This document shows positions 40,700 to 51,923 of a stretch of DNA of 64,000 nucleotides, piece after piece; positions within the stretch are counted from its first letter, which is position 1; every line of letters begins with the position of its first letter. Location of the stretch: the NCBI RefSeq assembly GCF_007845645.1, contig NZ_VCQV01000006.1, positions 62,001 through 126,000 on the forward strand. The letters are read 5' to 3'. The notes beneath the pieces are model-generated. The model was not told where the DNA came from. It made no database searches and worked only from the letters and a program-made list of their open reading frames with translations. The stretch is from Leekyejoonella antrihumi (GTDB lineage Bacteria > Actinomycetota > Actinomycetes > Actinomycetales > Dermatophilaceae). Both the position numbers and the translations under genes were made by a program.

Positions 40700-43096
40700 A
40701 TGACCAACAACGTCGAGTGGTTTGCCGACCTCGGCCTCGATGACGTCGAGACCGTGGGCGGCAAGAACGCGTCGCTGGGCGAGATGGTGCAGCACCTGTC
40801 TGCGGCGGGGGTGCGCGTCCCGAACGGTTTTGCGACCACGGCGGCGGCCTATCGCCGGTTCCTTTCCGAGACGGGCCTTGCCGACACCATCAACGCGCGG
40901 CTCGATGAGCTGGATGTCGACGATGTGCAGGAGCTGGCGAGGGTAGGCCGGGAGATCCGTGCCGAGGTCGAGCAGCGGCCGTTCCCGCCGGACCTGGAGA
41001 GCGACATCCGTTCGGCCTATGAACAGCTGGTCGGCGATCAGTCCCCGTCCGAGGTGTCCTGGGCCGTACGCTCCAGCGCTACTGCAGAGGACCTGCCCGA
41101 TGCGTCCTTTGCCGGGCAGCAGGAGACCTTCTTGAATGTCAACGGCATCGACAACATCCTGCAGGCGATCAAGTTGGTCTTCGCCTCCCTCTACAACGAC
41201 CGGGCGATTGCCTACCGCGTACACAGCAACTTCGATCACGCATCAGTGGCGCTGTCCGCCGGCATCCAGCGGATGGTGCGGTCGGACATCGGTGCGTCCG
41301 GCGTGATGTTCACGATCGACACCGAATCGGGGTTCGCCGACTCGGTGTTCATCACCTCGAGCTACGGGCTGGGCGAAGCCGTCGTGCAGGGTGCGGTCAA
41401 CCCCGACGAGTTCTACGTCTACAAGCCGGCGCTGCGCGCGGGGCGGCCCGCGATCCTCAAACGCGGAATCGGCAGCAAGGCCACCAAGATGGTCTACACC
41501 GATGACCCCTCCATCGGGAACACCATCCACTTCGTCGACGTCGACGAGGCAGACCGGCGGCGCCTCAGCCTCACCGATGACGAGGTCGAGGAGCTGGCCC
41601 GGCACGCGCTGGCGATCGAGGAGCACTACGGCCGGCCCATGGACATCGAATGGGGTCGGGACGGCACGGACGGCAAAATCTATGTCCTGCAGGCCCGCCC
41701 GGAGACCGTGAAGTCTCGCCAGGGTGGGTCGCGGCTCGAGCGCTACGTTCTGGGCTCGCGCGGGCAGATCATCATCGAGGGGCGCGCCATCGGCCAGAAG
41801 ATCGGTGCCGGCGCGGTGCGCAAGATGACCTCCATCGAGTCGATGCACGAGTTCGTGCCGGGCGAGGTGCTGGTCGCCGACATGACCGACCCGGACTGGG
41901 AGCCGATCATGAAGCGCGCCAGCGCGATCATCACCGACCGGGGCGGACGCACCTGCCACGCGGCGATCATCGCCCGCGAGCTCGGCATACCGGCCGTCGT
42001 CGGCACGGGCAACGCGACCAAGGTGCTCGAGGTCGGTGCCGACGTCACCGTGTCCTGCGCCGAGGGCGACACCGGGTTCGTCTATGCGGGCAAGCTGGAC
42101 TTCGAGGTCCAGGAGACTGCGCTCGACGCGATGCCGGAGATCCCGGTGAAGATCATGATGAACGTCGGCACGCCGGAGCAGGCGTTCGAGTTCGCGCGAC
42201 TGCCCAACAAGGGGATCGGGCTGGCTCGGCTGGAGTTCATCATCAACCGGCAGATCGGCATCCACCCCCGAGCCCTGCTCGAGCTGGATGACCAGGAGCC
42301 GGAGATCAAGGCGCAGATCGGGGAGCTGATCTCGGGGTATGCGAGCCCTCGTGAGTTCTTCGTCAACCGCGTCGCCGAGGGGGTCGCCACCCTGGCCGCC
42401 GCCTTTGCGCCGGAGCCGGTCATCGTGCGGATGTCCGACTTCAAGTCCAACGAGTACGCCGGCATGGTCGGCGGTGAGCGCTACGAGCCCGACGAGGAGA
42501 ACCCGATGCTCGGCTACCGCGGAGCCTCGCGGTATCTCTCGGAGAACTTCGCCGAGTGCTTTGCCATGGAGTGCGAGGCCCTGCGGTTCGTGCGGGAGCA
42601 GCAGGGACTGACCAATGTGAAGGTCATGATCCCCTTCGTGCGTACCATCACCGAGGCCAAAGGAGTGCTCGACCTGCTGGCCAAGAACGGGCTGAAGCGC
42701 GGCGAGAACGGCCTGCAGGTCATCATGATGTGCGAGGTCCCCTCCAACGCCGTAGCGGCCGAGGAGTTCCTGGAGTACTTCGACGGGTTCTCGATCGGCT
42801 CCAACGACATGACCCAGCTGACCCTGGGGTTGGACCGGGACTCGTCGCTGGTCGCGGCCGGCTTCGACGAGCGCGACCCAGCGGTCAAGAAGATGCTGAC
42901 GATGGCCATCCAGGCCTGCCGCAAGCAGGGCAAGTACGTCGGCATCTGCGGGCAGGGGCCCAGCGACCACCCGGATCTTGCGGACTGGCTGCTGGACCAG
43001 GGCATCGAGTCGATGTCCCTCAACCCCGACACCGTCGTCGAGACCTGGCTGCGCCTGGCTAAGCGGGTCGCGGCCAAGAAGGACGCCAAGGCCTGA
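40700..43096 (+). CDS. ppsA: Phosphoenolpyruvate synthase
   Basis: 798 aa, full family length. Makes PEP from pyruvate and ATP for gluconeogenesis. N-terminal ATP-grasp domain ([32 protein letters not shown]), the phosphohistidine domain with catalytic H420 in [20 protein letters not shown], and a C-terminal TIM barrel ending with [19 protein letters not shown] and [12 protein letters not shown] with AAAGGA upstream. Thr preceding the catalytic Cys-His (R-T-C-H) is the expected regulatory phosphosite for the adjacent DUF299 protein. Confidence 0.97.
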   Translation: MTNNVEWFADLGLDDVETVGGKNASLGEMVQHLSAAGVRVPNGFATTAAAYRRFLSETGLADTINARLDELDVDDVQELARVGREIRAEVEQRPFPPDLESDIRSAYEQLVGDQSPSEVSWAVRSSATAEDLPDASFAGQQETFLNVNGIDNILQAIKLVFASLYNDRAIAYRVHSNFDHASVALSAGIQRMVRSDIGASGVMFTIDTESGFADSVFITSSYGLGEAVVQGAVNPDEFYVYKPALRAGRPAILKRGIGSKATKMVYTDDPSIGNTIHFVDVDEADRRRLSLTDDEVEELARHALAIEEHYGRPMDIEWGRDGTDGKIYVLQARPETVKSRQGGSRLERYVLGSRGQIIIEGRAIGQKIGAGAVRKMTSIESMHEFVPGEVLVADMTDPDWEPIMKRASAIITDRGGRTCHAAIIARELGIPAVVGTGNATKVLEVGADVTVSCAEGDTGFVYAGKLDFEVQETALDAMPEIPVKIMMNVGTPEQAFEFARLPNKGIGLARLEFIINRQIGIHPRALLELDDQEPEIKAQIGELISGYASPREFFVNRVAEGVATLAAAFAPEPVIVRMSDFKSNEYAGMVGGERYEPDEENPMLGYRGASRYLSENFAECFAMECEALRFVREQQGLTNVKVMIPFVRTITEAKGVLDLLAKNGLKRGENGLQVIMMCEVPSNAVAAEEFLEYFDGFSIGSNDMTQLTLGLDRDSSLVAAGFDERDPAVKKMLTMAIQACRKQGKYVGICGQGPSDHPDLADWLLDQGIESMSLNPDTVVETWLRLAKRVAAKKDAKA

Positions 43097-43107
43097 GCGG
43101 CCACACC

Positions 43108-43182
43108 GCCGAGAGGCATACTTAGGCATCGAGAGGTCCACAAAATGTGTGGACCTCTCGATGTGTATGTGGGCCTCTCGGC
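43108..43182. terminator. Nested palindrome after ppsA, probable terminator
   Basis: Inner stem: CATCGAGAGGTCCACA (43127-43142) with TGTGGACCTCTCGATG (43148-43163), 16 perfect pairs around a 5-base loop. Outer stem: GCCGAGAGGC (43108-43117) with GCCTCTCGGC (43173-43182), 10 perfect pairs. Both arms share CGAGAGG, so alternative pairings exist. No T-run. Confidence 0.75.
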
Positions 43183-43555
43183 ACCAGGTGAGCGGCAACG
43201 TGACGCAGATCGCGTGGCCCCGTCCGGGCTCGATTTGGACCAGCTGGCACCTCTCTGGCACACTGATCAGGTTGCTTGACGCGCGCTGGTGACGCATGTG
43301 CCCGAAGACTCGGGTCCATACGTCATGGGCGCCGCTCCGGAACCACCGGCGCTTGATCGCTCACGGTCGGCGCCAAGGATTCGGAAAGTTCAAGCCCTGG
43401 TCCCTTCGGGGTGCGCAGGACAACCACTCGGATGAATCGTTCGGGTGTGCCGTGAGGCACACACGACACACCCGAACGCGGGGGTCGGATGCGGACCGTG
43501 GGGGGAGCAGCCATAGACAGCAAATTGATGTACGGCGAGAGAGAGACGCACGCGA
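43183..43555 (+). promoter_or_regulatory. Upstream region and leader of the S10 operon
   Basis: No gene is visible. Near the 3-prime side, 43438-43478 holds CGTTCGGGTGTG ... CACACCCGAACG, a 12-bp perfect stem with a 17-base loop, about 75 bases before rpsJ. In other bacteria the S10 leader RNA is bound by L4; a similar control is possible but I know no matching motif. I could not place a confident promoter. Confidence 0.5.
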
Positions 43556-43864
43556 ATGGCGGGACAGAAGATCCGCATCCGGCTTAAGTCGTATGACCAC
43601 GAGGTCATCGACAGCTCGGCGCGCAAAATTGTCGACACGGTGACTCGTGCCGGTGCAACGGTGGTCGGCCCGGTGCCGCTCCCCACGGAGAAGAACGTTT
43701 TCTGCGTGATCCGTTCACCGCACAAGTACAAGGACAGCCGCGAGCACTTCGAGATGCGCACGCACAAGCGACTGATCGACATCGTCGACCCCACTCCCAA
43801 GGCGGTTGACTCGCTCATGCGTCTGGACCTGCCGGCCGACGTCAACATCGAGATCAAGCTCTGA
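43556..43864 (+). CDS. rpsJ: 30S ribosomal protein S10
   Basis: 102 aa, [20 protein letters not shown] through [13 protein letters not shown], the canonical full-length protein. Besides its 30S-head role it pairs with NusB in antitermination. First gene of the S10 operon. ATG with GAGAGAGA-type purine-rich upstream sequence. Confidence 0.98.
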   Translation: MAGQKIRIRLKSYDHEVIDSSARKIVDTVTRAGATVVGPVPLPTEKNVFCVIRSPHKYKDSREHFEMRTHKRLIDIVDPTPKAVDSLMRLDLPADVNIEIKL

Positions 43865-43888
43865 TCGCGAAGGGCGGAATGACTCACA

Positions 43889-44542
43889 ATGACTCACACA
43901 ACTGAGCGCCCCGTGAAGGGCGTCCTGGGCGAGAAGCTCGGCATGACCCAGGTCTGGGATGCCGACAACCGTCTCATCCCGGTCACCGTCATCCAGGCCG
44001 GCCCCTGCGTCGTCACCCAGCTGCGCGGCGACGACGACGGCTACCACGCGGTCCAGATCGCCTACGGTGCGATCGACCCGCGCAAGGTCAACAAGCCGAT
44101 GACCGGCCACTTCGAGAAGGCCGGGGTCACCCCGCGCCGCCACCTCGCGGAGATCCGCACCGCCGATGCCTCGTCCTACGAGCTCGGCCAGGAGATCACC
44201 GTCGAGACCTTCGAGGCCGGCCAGTCGATCGACGTTGCCGGTCGGACCAAGGGCAAGGGTTTCGCCGGTGTCATGAAGCGGCACGGCTTCCACGGCGTCA
44301 GCTCCTCGCACGGTTCGCACAAGAACCACCGCAAGCCGGGCTCGATCGGTGGCTGCGCCACCCCGGGCCGCGTGTTCAAGGGCATGCGTATGGCCGGCCG
44401 CATGGGCGGCGTGCGCCAGACCACCCAGAACCTCACGATTCACGCCGTGGTTGCTGACAAGGGCCTGCTGCTCGTCAAGGGTGCCGTTCCCGGCCCCAAG
44501 GGCGGTCTCGTTCTGGTCCGCACGGCTGCCAAGGGAGCCTGA
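43889..44542 (+). CDS. rplC: 50S ribosomal protein L3
   Basis: 217 aa with [14 protein letters not shown] and the long central loop [20 protein letters not shown] reaching the peptidyl-transferase centre. The 10 bases before the start, ATGACTCACA, duplicate the first 10 bases of the gene; the upstream ATG is out of frame and would make an 8-residue peptide ending at a TGA inside rplC. AGGGCGGA lies before the first copy. Confidence 0.97.
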   Translation: MTHTTERPVKGVLGEKLGMTQVWDADNRLIPVTVIQAGPCVVTQLRGDDDGYHAVQIAYGAIDPRKVNKPMTGHFEKAGVTPRRHLAEIRTADASSYELGQEITVETFEAGQSIDVAGRTKGKGFAGVMKRHGFHGVSSSHGSHKNHRKPGSIGGCATPGRVFKGMRMAGRMGGVRQTTQNLTIHAVVADKGLLLVKGAVPGPKGGLVLVRTAAKGA

Positions 44543-44547
44543 GCGAC

Positions 44548-45435
44548 ATGACGACTGTTGACATCTTGAGCCCGTCCGGGTCGAAGGAGGGGACCGTTGA
44601 GCTCCCCGCCGAGATCTTCGACGTGCCGACCAATGTGCCGCTGATCCACCAGGTTGTGGTGGCCCAGCTCGCAGCGGCCCGTCAGGGCACGCACTCGACC
44701 AAGACTCGCGGCGAGGTTCGCGGCGGTGGCCGAAAGCCGTTCCGGCAGAAGGGCACCGGCCGCGCCCGCCAGGGTTCGACCCGCGCACCTCAGTACAACG
44801 GTGGTGGCATCGTGCACGGCCCCGTGCCGCGCGACTACAGCCAGCGCACGCCCAAGAAGATGAAGGCGGCCGCCCTGCGCGGTGCCCTCTCGGATCGGGC
44901 CCGCCACGGCCGCATTCACGTGCTGACCGGTGTCGTCGAAGGCGAGAAGCCGTCCACGCGCTCGGCTTCCGGCGTGCTGAGCGGCCTCACCGAGCGCCGC
45001 AACCTGCTGGTTGTGCTGGAACGGGACGACAACGTCTCGGCGTTGAGTGTGCGCAACCTCTCGGACGTCCACGTTCTCGAGGCAGGCCAGCTCAACACCT
45101 ACGACGTGCTGTGCGCCGATGACGTGGTCTTCACGCAGGCCGCGCTGGAGCGATTCCTCAGCACGGTGAACAAGCCCGGCCAGAAGGCCGCTGCAGGCGT
45201 AGCGACCGACGGCGCCGACTCCGCCGAGCCGCTGGCCGACGGCAGCTCGCCGGACGCCGCAACGTTCACCGTCAAGGGCAACAAGGACTCGATGAAGTAC
45301 CACGTGCCCGGTTCGCGTTGGTTCGACGCGACTGTCGCCGAGGTCTGGTTCACGACGGCACAGGCCGCCGAGACGGCCGGCTTCGCGCCGGCCGGTGGCG
45401 CCGCCGCACAGCAGGTCAAGGAGGACGACAAGTGA
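44548..45435 (+). CDS. rplD: 50S ribosomal protein L4 with extra C-terminal domain
   Basis: 295 aa. The L4 fold occupies about residues 1-206 with the tunnel loop ([20 protein letters not shown]). Typical L4 ends there; this one continues for about 89 residues. After a linker ([16 protein letters not shown], from 222) comes a compact segment from about 238 to 285: [17 protein letters not shown], then [20 protein letters not shown]. This matches what I recall as the actinobacterial sunset domain. The same linker and domain start recur on L17 at the window end. GTGA overlap with rplW. Role of the tail unknown; it would sit at the solvent side of L4. Confidence 0.95.
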   Translation: MTTVDILSPSGSKEGTVELPAEIFDVPTNVPLIHQVVVAQLAAARQGTHSTKTRGEVRGGGRKPFRQKGTGRARQGSTRAPQYNGGGIVHGPVPRDYSQRTPKKMKAAALRGALSDRARHGRIHVLTGVVEGEKPSTRSASGVLSGLTERRNLLVVLERDDNVSALSVRNLSDVHVLEAGQLNTYDVLCADDVVFTQAALERFLSTVNKPGQKAAAGVATDGADSAEPLADGSSPDAATFTVKGNKDSMKYHVPGSRWFDATVAEVWFTTAQAAETAGFAPAGGAAAQQVKEDDK

Positions 45436-45743
45436 GCAGCATCCAGAGCACCTCGGTGAAGGACCCGCGCGACATTTTGATCGCGCCGGTCGTCTCCGAG
45501 AAGTCCTACGGTCTGCTCGACGAGGGGAAGTACACCTTCATCGTCGACCCGCGGGCCAACAAGACCGAGATCAAGATCGCTGTGGAAAAGATCTTCGACG
45601 TCAAGGTCGAGTCGGTCCACACGATGAACCGCAAGGGCAAGACACGTCGCACCCGCTTCGGCATGGGTAAGCGCAAGGACACCAAGCGCGCGATCGTCTC
45701 CCTCAAGGAAGGCTCGATCGACATCTTCGGCACGGTGGGCTGA
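45432..45743 (+). CDS. rplW: 50S ribosomal protein L23
   Basis: 103 aa from the GTG overlapping the rplD stop. Canonical [20 protein letters not shown] and [20 protein letters not shown]. Lies at the exit tunnel, where trigger factor and SRP dock. The frame is open upstream inside rplD but that is not coding. Confidence 0.97.
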   Translation: MSSIQSTSVKDPRDILIAPVVSEKSYGLLDEGKYTFIVDPRANKTEIKIAVEKIFDVKVESVHTMNRKGKTRRTRFGMGKRKDTKRAIVSLKEGSIDIFGTVG

Positions 45744-45773
45744 AGGTCGGGCGACAGGACTTAAGGACAGACA

Positions 45774-46610
<837 letters not shown>

Positions 46611-46613
46611 AAC

Positions 46614-46895
46614 ATGCCACGTAGCCTGAAAAAGGGTCCCTTCGTCGACGATCACCTGGTCAAGAAGGTTGACGCCCAGAACGAAGCCGGCACCAAGAAC
46701 GTCATCAAGACCTGGTCCCGCCGGTCGATGATCACTCCGGACATGCTTGGCCACACGCTGGCCGTGCACGACGGCCGCAAGCACGTTCCGGTCTTCGTGA
46801 CCGAGTCGATGGTCGGCCACAAGCTCGGTGAGTTCGCACCGACCCGGACCTTCAAGGGTCACGAGAAGGACGACCGGAAGGGCCGCCGCCGCTGA
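46614..46895 (+). CDS. rpsS: 30S ribosomal protein S19
   Basis: 93 aa, [20 protein letters not shown] to [14 protein letters not shown]; 16S head protein near the subunit interface. Three bases after rplB. Confidence 0.98.
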   Translation: MPRSLKKGPFVDDHLVKKVDAQNEAGTKNVIKTWSRRSMITPDMLGHTLAVHDGRKHVPVFVTESMVGHKLGEFAPTRTFKGHEKDDRKGRRR

Positions 46896-46914
46896 CGCGG
46901 GGGAGTGAGGACTC

Positions 46915-47313
46915 ATGGCAAAAGAGACAGTTGAAGGGACAGCGATGGAAGCCAAGGCGCAGGCGCGGTATGTCCGCGTGACGCCGCAGAAGGCTCGCCG
47001 TGTCGTGGACTTGATCCGCGGCAAGCAGGCCGCCGAGGCGATCTCCCTGCTCACGTTCGCGCCGCAGAGTGCGAGCGAGCCGGTGCTGAAGGTGCTGAAC
47101 AGCGCCATTGCCAACGCTCGTGTGCGGGCCGACAAGCTGGGCGTGGCGTTCGACGAGCGCACGCTGCGGATCAACGAGGCCTTCGTCGACGAAGGCCCGA
47201 CAATGAAGCGTTTCCGCCCACGGGCGCAGGGCCGTGCGAGCCAGATTCTGAAGCGCACGAGCCACATCACCGTTCATGTGACACAGCCGGAGCGAAAGGA
47301 CGGTGGCCGCTGA
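46915..47313 (+). CDS. rplV: 50S ribosomal protein L22
   Basis: 132 aa. The conserved core starts at [20 protein letters not shown]; ten extra residues ([10 protein letters not shown]) come before it. The ATG at 46915 has TGAGGA upstream and is chosen; an ATG at 46945 would give the shorter form. Beta-hairpin [13 protein letters not shown] lines the exit tunnel. TGATG overlap with rpsC. Confidence 0.96.
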   Translation: MAKETVEGTAMEAKAQARYVRVTPQKARRVVDLIRGKQAAEAISLLTFAPQSASEPVLKVLNSAIANARVRADKLGVAFDERTLRINEAFVDEGPTMKRFRPRAQGRASQILKRTSHITVHVTQPERKDGGR

Positions 47314-48170
47314 TGGGTCAGAAGGTCAACCCGAATGGTTTCCGTCTCGGCATCACGACCGAGCACAAGAGTCGCTGGTTCGCTGACAGCAGCAAGCCCG
47401 GTCAGCGATACCGCGACTACGTCAAGGAAGACGTTGCGATCCGCAAGCTCATGTCCACGGGCATGGAGCGCGCCGGCATCAGCCGTGTCGAGATCGAGCG
47501 GACCCGGGATCGGGTGCGGGTGGACATCCACACCGCACGTCCGGGAATCGTCATCGGTCGCCGTGGCGCCGAGGCCGACCGGCTGCGCGGAGAACTCGAG
47601 AAGCTCACTGCCAAGCAGGTGCAGCTGAACATCCTCGAGGTCAAGAACCCCGAGGCGGACGCTCAGTTGGTTGCGCAGGGCATTGCCGAGCAGCTCTCCG
47701 CTCGAGTGTCCTACCGGCGCGCGATGCGCAAGGGTATGCAGTCTGCGAACCGAGCCGGTGCCAAGGGTATTCGGGTCATGGTGTCCGGTCGTCTGGGCGG
47801 CGCCGAGATGAGCCGCACCGACTTCTATCGCGAGGGTCGGGTGCCGCTGCACACGCTGCGCGCCAACATCGACTACGGCTTCTACGAGGCTCGCACGACC
47901 TTCGGCCGCATCGGCGTAAAGGTCTGGATCTACAAGGGCGACCTGACGGCGAAGGAGCTTGCCCGCGAGCAGGCTGCTGCACCGTCGCGCCCCGCGCGAG
48001 GCCGTCGTGACGAGCGCGGTGGTGGCCGAGGTGGCGACCGTGGGGCCCCCCGTGGCCGTCGTGACGCCGCCCCGCGCGATGCCGAGAGCACCGCCGCTCC
48101 GGCAACCGCGGCGCCCGCTGAGCAAGCACCGGCCGCGGCCGAGAGCAGCGCGCAGGGAGGTAACGCCTGA
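47313..48170 (+). CDS. rpsC: 30S ribosomal protein S3
   Basis: 285 aa. [14 protein letters not shown] start, KH domain with [16 protein letters not shown], then the C-terminal domain to about 215. The last 60 residues are an Arg/Gly then Ala/Pro-rich low-complexity tail, common but variable in actinobacterial S3. One-base overlaps with rplV and rplP. Confidence 0.97.
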   Translation: MGQKVNPNGFRLGITTEHKSRWFADSSKPGQRYRDYVKEDVAIRKLMSTGMERAGISRVEIERTRDRVRVDIHTARPGIVIGRRGAEADRLRGELEKLTAKQVQLNILEVKNPEADAQLVAQGIAEQLSARVSYRRAMRKGMQSANRAGAKGIRVMVSGRLGGAEMSRTDFYREGRVPLHTLRANIDYGFYEARTTFGRIGVKVWIYKGDLTAKELAREQAAAPSRPARGRRDERGGGRGGDRGAPRGRRDAAPRDAESTAAPATAAPAEQAPAAAESSAQGGNA

Positions 48171-48589
48171 TGTTGATTCCTCGTCGCGTCAAGCACCGCA
48201 AGCAGCACCACCCGAAGCGCGGTGGTATGTCCAAGGGCGGCAACACGGTGGCGTTCGGTGACTTCGGCATCCAGGCTCTGGAGCCGGCCTACGTCACGAA
48301 CCGCCAGATCGAGGCCGCTCGTATCGCGATGACCCGCTACATGAAGCGTGGCGGGAAGGTCTGGATCAACATCTACCCGGACCGCCCGCTGACCAAGAAG
48401 CCGGCAGAGACCCGGATGGGCTCCGGTAAGGGCTCACCCGAGTGGTGGATCGCCAACGTCAAGCCCGGCCGGGTCATGTTCGAGCTGTCGGGTGTCTCCG
48501 AAGAAGTTGCACGCGAGGCCCTGCGCCTGGCGATGCACAAGCTGCCGATGAAGTGCCGCTTCATCGCGCGTGAAGGTGGTGACTTCTGA
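48170..48589 (+). CDS. rplP: 50S ribosomal protein L16
   Basis: 139 aa, [20 protein letters not shown] to FIAREGGDF. Binds near the A site; the arginine targeted by L16 hydroxylases in other bacteria is in the [12 protein letters not shown] loop. TGATG junctions on both sides. Confidence 0.98.
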   Translation: MLIPRRVKHRKQHHPKRGGMSKGGNTVAFGDFGIQALEPAYVTNRQIEAARIAMTRYMKRGGKVWINIYPDRPLTKKPAETRMGSGKGSPEWWIANVKPGRVMFELSGVSEEVAREALRLAMHKLPMKCRFIAREGGDF

Positions 48590-48840
48590 TGGCTACTGGT
48601 TCCAAGGACCTGATGCCACAGCAGCTGCGTGAGCTCGACAACGACGCACTCGCGGCCGAGGTGACGAAGGCGAAGCAGGAGCTGTTCAACCTGCGTTTCC
48701 AGTCGGCGACCGGCCAGCTCGAGAACAACTCGCGTCTGCGCGCCGTGCGCAAGGACATCGCGCGCCTCTACACGGAGATGCGCGAGCGCGAGCTGGGTAT
48801 CGGCCGCGCCGGGTCCACCGACGAGAAGAAGGTGGGCTGA
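48589..48840 (+). CDS. rpmC: 50S ribosomal protein L29
   Basis: 83 aa; two-helix protein with [20 protein letters not shown] and [18 protein letters not shown]. Slightly longer than the 60-70 aa norm because of short N- and C-terminal tails. Contacts L23 at the tunnel exit. Confidence 0.96.
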   Translation: MATGSKDLMPQQLRELDNDALAAEVTKAKQELFNLRFQSATGQLENNSRLRAVRKDIARLYTEMRERELGIGRAGSTDEKKVG

Positions 48841-48842
48841 CC

Positions 48843-49139
48843 ATGAACGACAGCAAGACGGAGCACGCAGTGGACCAGAACGCCATCGACCGCAACCATC
48901 GCAAGACGCTGCGCGGCTATGTCGTCAGCGACAAGATGGACAAGACCGTCGTGGTCGAGGTCGAGGACCACGTCAAGCACGCGCTCTACGGCAAGGTCAT
49001 GCGTCGCACCAGCAAGGTCCAGGCTCATGACGAGGAGAACTCGGCCGGTATCGGCGACCTCGTCCGACTGATGGAGACCCGCCCGCTGTCCGCGCGCAAG
49101 CGCTGGCGCCTGGTGGAGATCGTCGAGCGCGCCAAGTAG
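48843..49139 (+). CDS. rpsQ: 30S ribosomal protein S17
   Basis: 98 aa. Core [20 protein letters not shown] after a 15-residue acidic N-terminal extension ([15 protein letters not shown]), frequent in actinobacteria. End of the S10 operon proper; a 165-base gap with a palindromic repeat separates it from rplN. Confidence 0.97.
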   Translation: MNDSKTEHAVDQNAIDRNHRKTLRGYVVSDKMDKTVVVEVEDHVKHALYGKVMRRTSKVQAHDEENSAGIGDLVRLMETRPLSARKRWRLVEIVERAK

Positions 49140-49202
49140 ACCAACCGGTATGAAGTGACTTCCGTCACGAGTACCGCAATTCGACCATCATCCCCTTGGG
49201 GT

Positions 49203-49246
49203 CCCCGCGAAATGCCGAGCGAGGGACGAGCGAGGACCTCGCGGGG
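49203..49246. repeat. 44-bp palindromic repeat, copy A (inverted orientation)
   Basis: CCCCGCGAAATGCCGAGCGA followed by GGGACGAGCGAGGACCTCGC and GGGG. It is the reverse complement of the element at 55179 with few changes. Lies in the rpsQ-rplN gap, 59 bases before rplN. Confidence 0.85.
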
Positions 49247-49304
49247 TAAGAGTTCCGCAAGGCTTGGGCTCTGGCCTGAGAACCAGTGAGACAGGAGAAG
49301 AACT

Positions 49305-49673
49305 GTGATCCAGCAGGAGTCGCGACTTCGTGTCGCCGACAACACCGGTGCCAAGGAGATCCTTTGCATCCGTGTGCTCGGCGGCTCGGGCCGTCGCTAC
49401 GCCGGCATCGGTGACACCATTGTGGCGACCGTCAAGGACGCCATTCCGGGTGGCAACGTCAAGAAGGGCGACGTCGTCAAGGCCGTCATCGTCCGCACCC
49501 GCAAGGAGAGGCGTCGCGCTGACGGCAGCTACATCCGTTTCGATGAGAACGCGGCCGTGATCCTCAAGAGCGACGGTGACCCACGTGGCACCCGCATCTT
49601 CGGCCCGGTGGGCCGTGAGCTGCGCGAGAAGCGCTTCATGAAGATCATCTCGCTTGCTCCGGAGGTGCTCTGA
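49305..49673 (+). CDS. rplN: 50S ribosomal protein L14
   Basis: 122 aa from a GTG with AGGAGAAG upstream; [20 protein letters not shown] is canonical. First gene of the spc operon (L14, L24, L5, S14, S8, L6, L18, S5, L30, L15, SecY). Confidence 0.98.
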   Translation: MIQQESRLRVADNTGAKEILCIRVLGGSGRRYAGIGDTIVATVKDAIPGGNVKKGDVVKAVIVRTRKERRRADGSYIRFDENAAVILKSDGDPRGTRIFGPVGRELREKRFMKIISLAPEVL

Positions 49674-49676
49674 CCC

Positions 49677-50048
49677 ATGGCAACGAAGAGTCCGAAGATG
49701 AAGATCAAGAAGAACGACCTGGTGCAGGTCATCAGCGGCCGCTCGCAGCAGAACGGCGGCGACAAGGGCAAGCAGGGCAAGGTTATTGCGGTGTTTCCCG
49801 AGAACCAGCGGGTGCTGGTCGAGGGCATCAACCGGATCACCAAGCACGTGCGGGCCGGTCAGCCCGGCGGTGGCTCCGGCGGTATCGAGGTCACTGAGGC
49901 ACCGATCCACGTCAGCAACGTGGCCGTTGTCGATCCGGAGGACGGCAAGCCGACCCGGATCAGGATCCGCACCGAGACCGTCGACCGCGACGGCCGCTCC
50001 AAGACCGTCCGGACCCGTGTGTCCGCCCGTTCCGGGAAGGACCTGTGA
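49677..50048 (+). CDS. rplX: 50S ribosomal protein L24
   Basis: 123 aa. KOW motif [20 protein letters not shown] then [20 protein letters not shown]; a conserved 50S assembly initiator. Overlaps rplE (TGATG). Confidence 0.97.
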   Translation: MATKSPKMKIKKNDLVQVISGRSQQNGGDKGKQGKVIAVFPENQRVLVEGINRITKHVRAGQPGGGSGGIEVTEAPIHVSNVAVVDPEDGKPTRIRIRTETVDRDGRSKTVRTRVSARSGKDL

Positions 50049-50614
50049 TGACAACGCAGACCACCGCAACCGCACCCCGCCTGAAGTCGCGTTACCAGGA
50101 GGAGATCAAGGCTGCTCTGCAGTCCGAGTTCGCCTTCGGCAATGTGATGCAGGTGCCGTCGGTGACCAAGGTCGTCGTGAACATGGGCGTCGGTGATGCG
50201 GCGCGTGACTCGAAACTGATCGAGGGCGCGATCCGCGACCTGGCGGCCATCACCGGTCAGAAGCCCGCAACGACCCGGGCCCGCAAGGCCATCGCCCAGT
50301 TCAAGCTGCGCGAGGGTATGCCGATCGGTGCGCACACGACGCTGCGCGGCGACCGCATGTGGGAGTTCCTGGACCGCCTGGTGTCCGTGGCGCTGCCGCG
50401 GATCCGCGACTTCCGGGGCCTGTCGCCCAAGCAGTTCGATGGGCACGGCAACTACACGTTCGGTCTCACGGAGCAGTCGATGTTCTATGAGATCGATCAG
50501 GACAAGATCGACCGCGTCCGCGGTATGGACATCACGGTCGTCACCACCGCGAGCAACGACGACGAGGGCCGCGCACTGCTGCGCCACCTCGGCTTCCCGT
50601 TCAAGGAGAACTGA
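50048..50614 (+). CDS. rplE: 50S ribosomal protein L5
   Basis: 188 aa. [39 protein letters not shown] and [19 protein letters not shown] are signature blocks; binds 5S rRNA. ATG at 50048 shares a base with the rplX stop; a GTG one codon earlier is possible. Confidence 0.97.
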   Translation: MTTQTTATAPRLKSRYQEEIKAALQSEFAFGNVMQVPSVTKVVVNMGVGDAARDSKLIEGAIRDLAAITGQKPATTRARKAIAQFKLREGMPIGAHTTLRGDRMWEFLDRLVSVALPRIRDFRGLSPKQFDGHGNYTFGLTEQSMFYEIDQDKIDRVRGMDITVVTTASNDDEGRALLRHLGFPFKEN

Positions 50615-50616
50615 CC

Positions 50617-50802
50617 GTGGCTAAGACCGCACTGATCAACAAGGCCAACCGCAAGCCCAAGTTTGCGGTGCGTGGCTACACGCGCTGCCAGCGCTGTGGC
50701 CGCCCGCACTCGGTCTACCGCAAGTTCGGCCTGTGCCGTATCTGCCTGCGGGAGATGGCGCACCGGGGCGAGTTGCCCGGTGTCACCAAGAGCAGCTGGT
50801 AG
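50617..50802 (+). CDS. rpsN: 30S ribosomal protein S14 type Z
   Basis: 61 aa, GTG start. Zinc form: C24-x2-C27 and C40-x2-C43 in [20 protein letters not shown]. Many actinobacteria carry a second, zinc-free S14 elsewhere for zinc starvation. A 154-base gap with a palindromic repeat follows. Confidence 0.97.
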   Translation: MAKTALINKANRKPKFAVRGYTRCQRCGRPHSVYRKFGLCRICLREMAHRGELPGVTKSSW

Positions 50803-50805
50803 ATA

Positions 50806-50851
50806 CCCCACGAAGTTCTCCGCTCGTGGCTCGCTCGAATACTTCGCGAGG
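50806..50851. repeat. 44-bp palindromic repeat, copy B
   Basis: CCCCACGAAGTTCTCCGCTC continued by GTGGCTCGCTCGAATACTTC and GCGAGGG; same family as 49203 and 55179 with two single-base insertions. Begins three bases after the rpsN stop. Confidence 0.85.
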
Positions 50852-50956
50852 GCCCGAGTCGAGGAACTCACCGAATCGAAATCTCACACTAACTACACCG
50901 TAGGTCGGTCCACGAGACCGTGAACTGAAACCCCGGTGAGGGAGCAGGCAAGCCCA

Positions 50957-51355
50957 ATGACCATGACCGACCCGATTGCGGACATGCTGACGCGAGTACG
51001 GAACGCCAACTCGGCGCACCACGACTCAACGTCAATGCCGTACTCGAAGCTCAAGTCTCATATCGCAGAGATCCTCCAGGCGGAGGGCTACATCGGTGGC
51101 TTTCACGTGGAGGAGGCGGAGGTCGGCAAGAAGCTGACCGTCGACCTGAAGTACGGCCCGAACCGGGAGCGCTCCATTGCGGGTGTGCGCCGGATCTCGA
51201 AGCCGGGACTGCGGGTCTACGCCAAGTCGACCAACCTGCCCAGGGTGCTCGGTGGCCTTGGCGTGGCAATTTTGTCCACTTCGTCCGGCCTGCTGACTGA
51301 CCGGCAGGCGGCCGACAAGGGTGTTGGCGGGGAAGTCCTCGCCTTCATCTGGTGA
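50957..51355 (+). CDS. rpsH: 30S ribosomal protein S8
   Basis: 132 aa. [20 protein letters not shown] to [14 protein letters not shown]. Translational repressor of the spc operon in E. coli. The ATG at 50957 gives the usual N-terminus; the in-frame extension to 50936 crosses the gap and is not supported. Confidence 0.97.
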   Translation: MTMTDPIADMLTRVRNANSAHHDSTSMPYSKLKSHIAEILQAEGYIGGFHVEEAEVGKKLTVDLKYGPNRERSIAGVRRISKPGLRVYAKSTNLPRVLGGLGVAILSTSSGLLTDRQAADKGVGGEVLAFIW

Positions 51356-51380
51356 CCAGGAACAAGTAAGGAGATCCACG

Positions 51381-51920
51381 ATGTCACGTATCGGACGTCT
51401 TCCGGTTCCTGTGCCCAGCGGTGTCGATGTCACGATCGACGGCCAGTCCGTTGCGGTCAAGGGACCGAAGGGTGAGCTGTCGCTGACGGTTCCGTCGCCC
51501 ATTGCCGTCGCCCGGAGCGAGAATGACACCATTGCGGTGTCTCGCCCCTCCGACGACCGTGAGGCGCGCAGTCGGCACGGCCTGACCCGCACACTCATCA
51601 ACAACATGGTCATCGGTGTCACCGAGGGCTACACCAAGAAGCTGGAGATCCACGGCACCGGTTACCGCGTGACCGCGAAGGGCTCGGACCTGGAGTTCGC
51701 TCTGGGCTATAGCCACTCGATCCTGATCAAGGCGCCCGAAGGCATCTCGTTCGCGGTAGAGAACCCGACCCACTTCTCGGTCTCGGGCATCGACAAGCAG
51801 CAGGTCGGAGAGGTCTCGGCCAACATCCGCAAGCTGCGTCGTCCCGACCCGTACAAGGCCAAGGGCGTGCGCTACGAGGGTGAGCACATCCGCCGCAAGG
51901 TCGGAAAGGCTGGTAAGTAA
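51381..51920 (+). CDS. rplF: 50S ribosomal protein L6
   Basis: 179 aa, [20 protein letters not shown] and the C-terminal [23 protein letters not shown] with TAAGGAG upstream. Confidence 0.98.
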   Translation: MSRIGRLPVPVPSGVDVTIDGQSVAVKGPKGELSLTVPSPIAVARSENDTIAVSRPSDDREARSRHGLTRTLINNMVIGVTEGYTKKLEIHGTGYRVTAKGSDLEFALGYSHSILIKAPEGISFAVENPTHFSVSGIDKQQVGEVSANIRKLRRPDPYKAKGVRYEGEHIRRKVGKAGK

Positions 51921-51923
51921 GCC

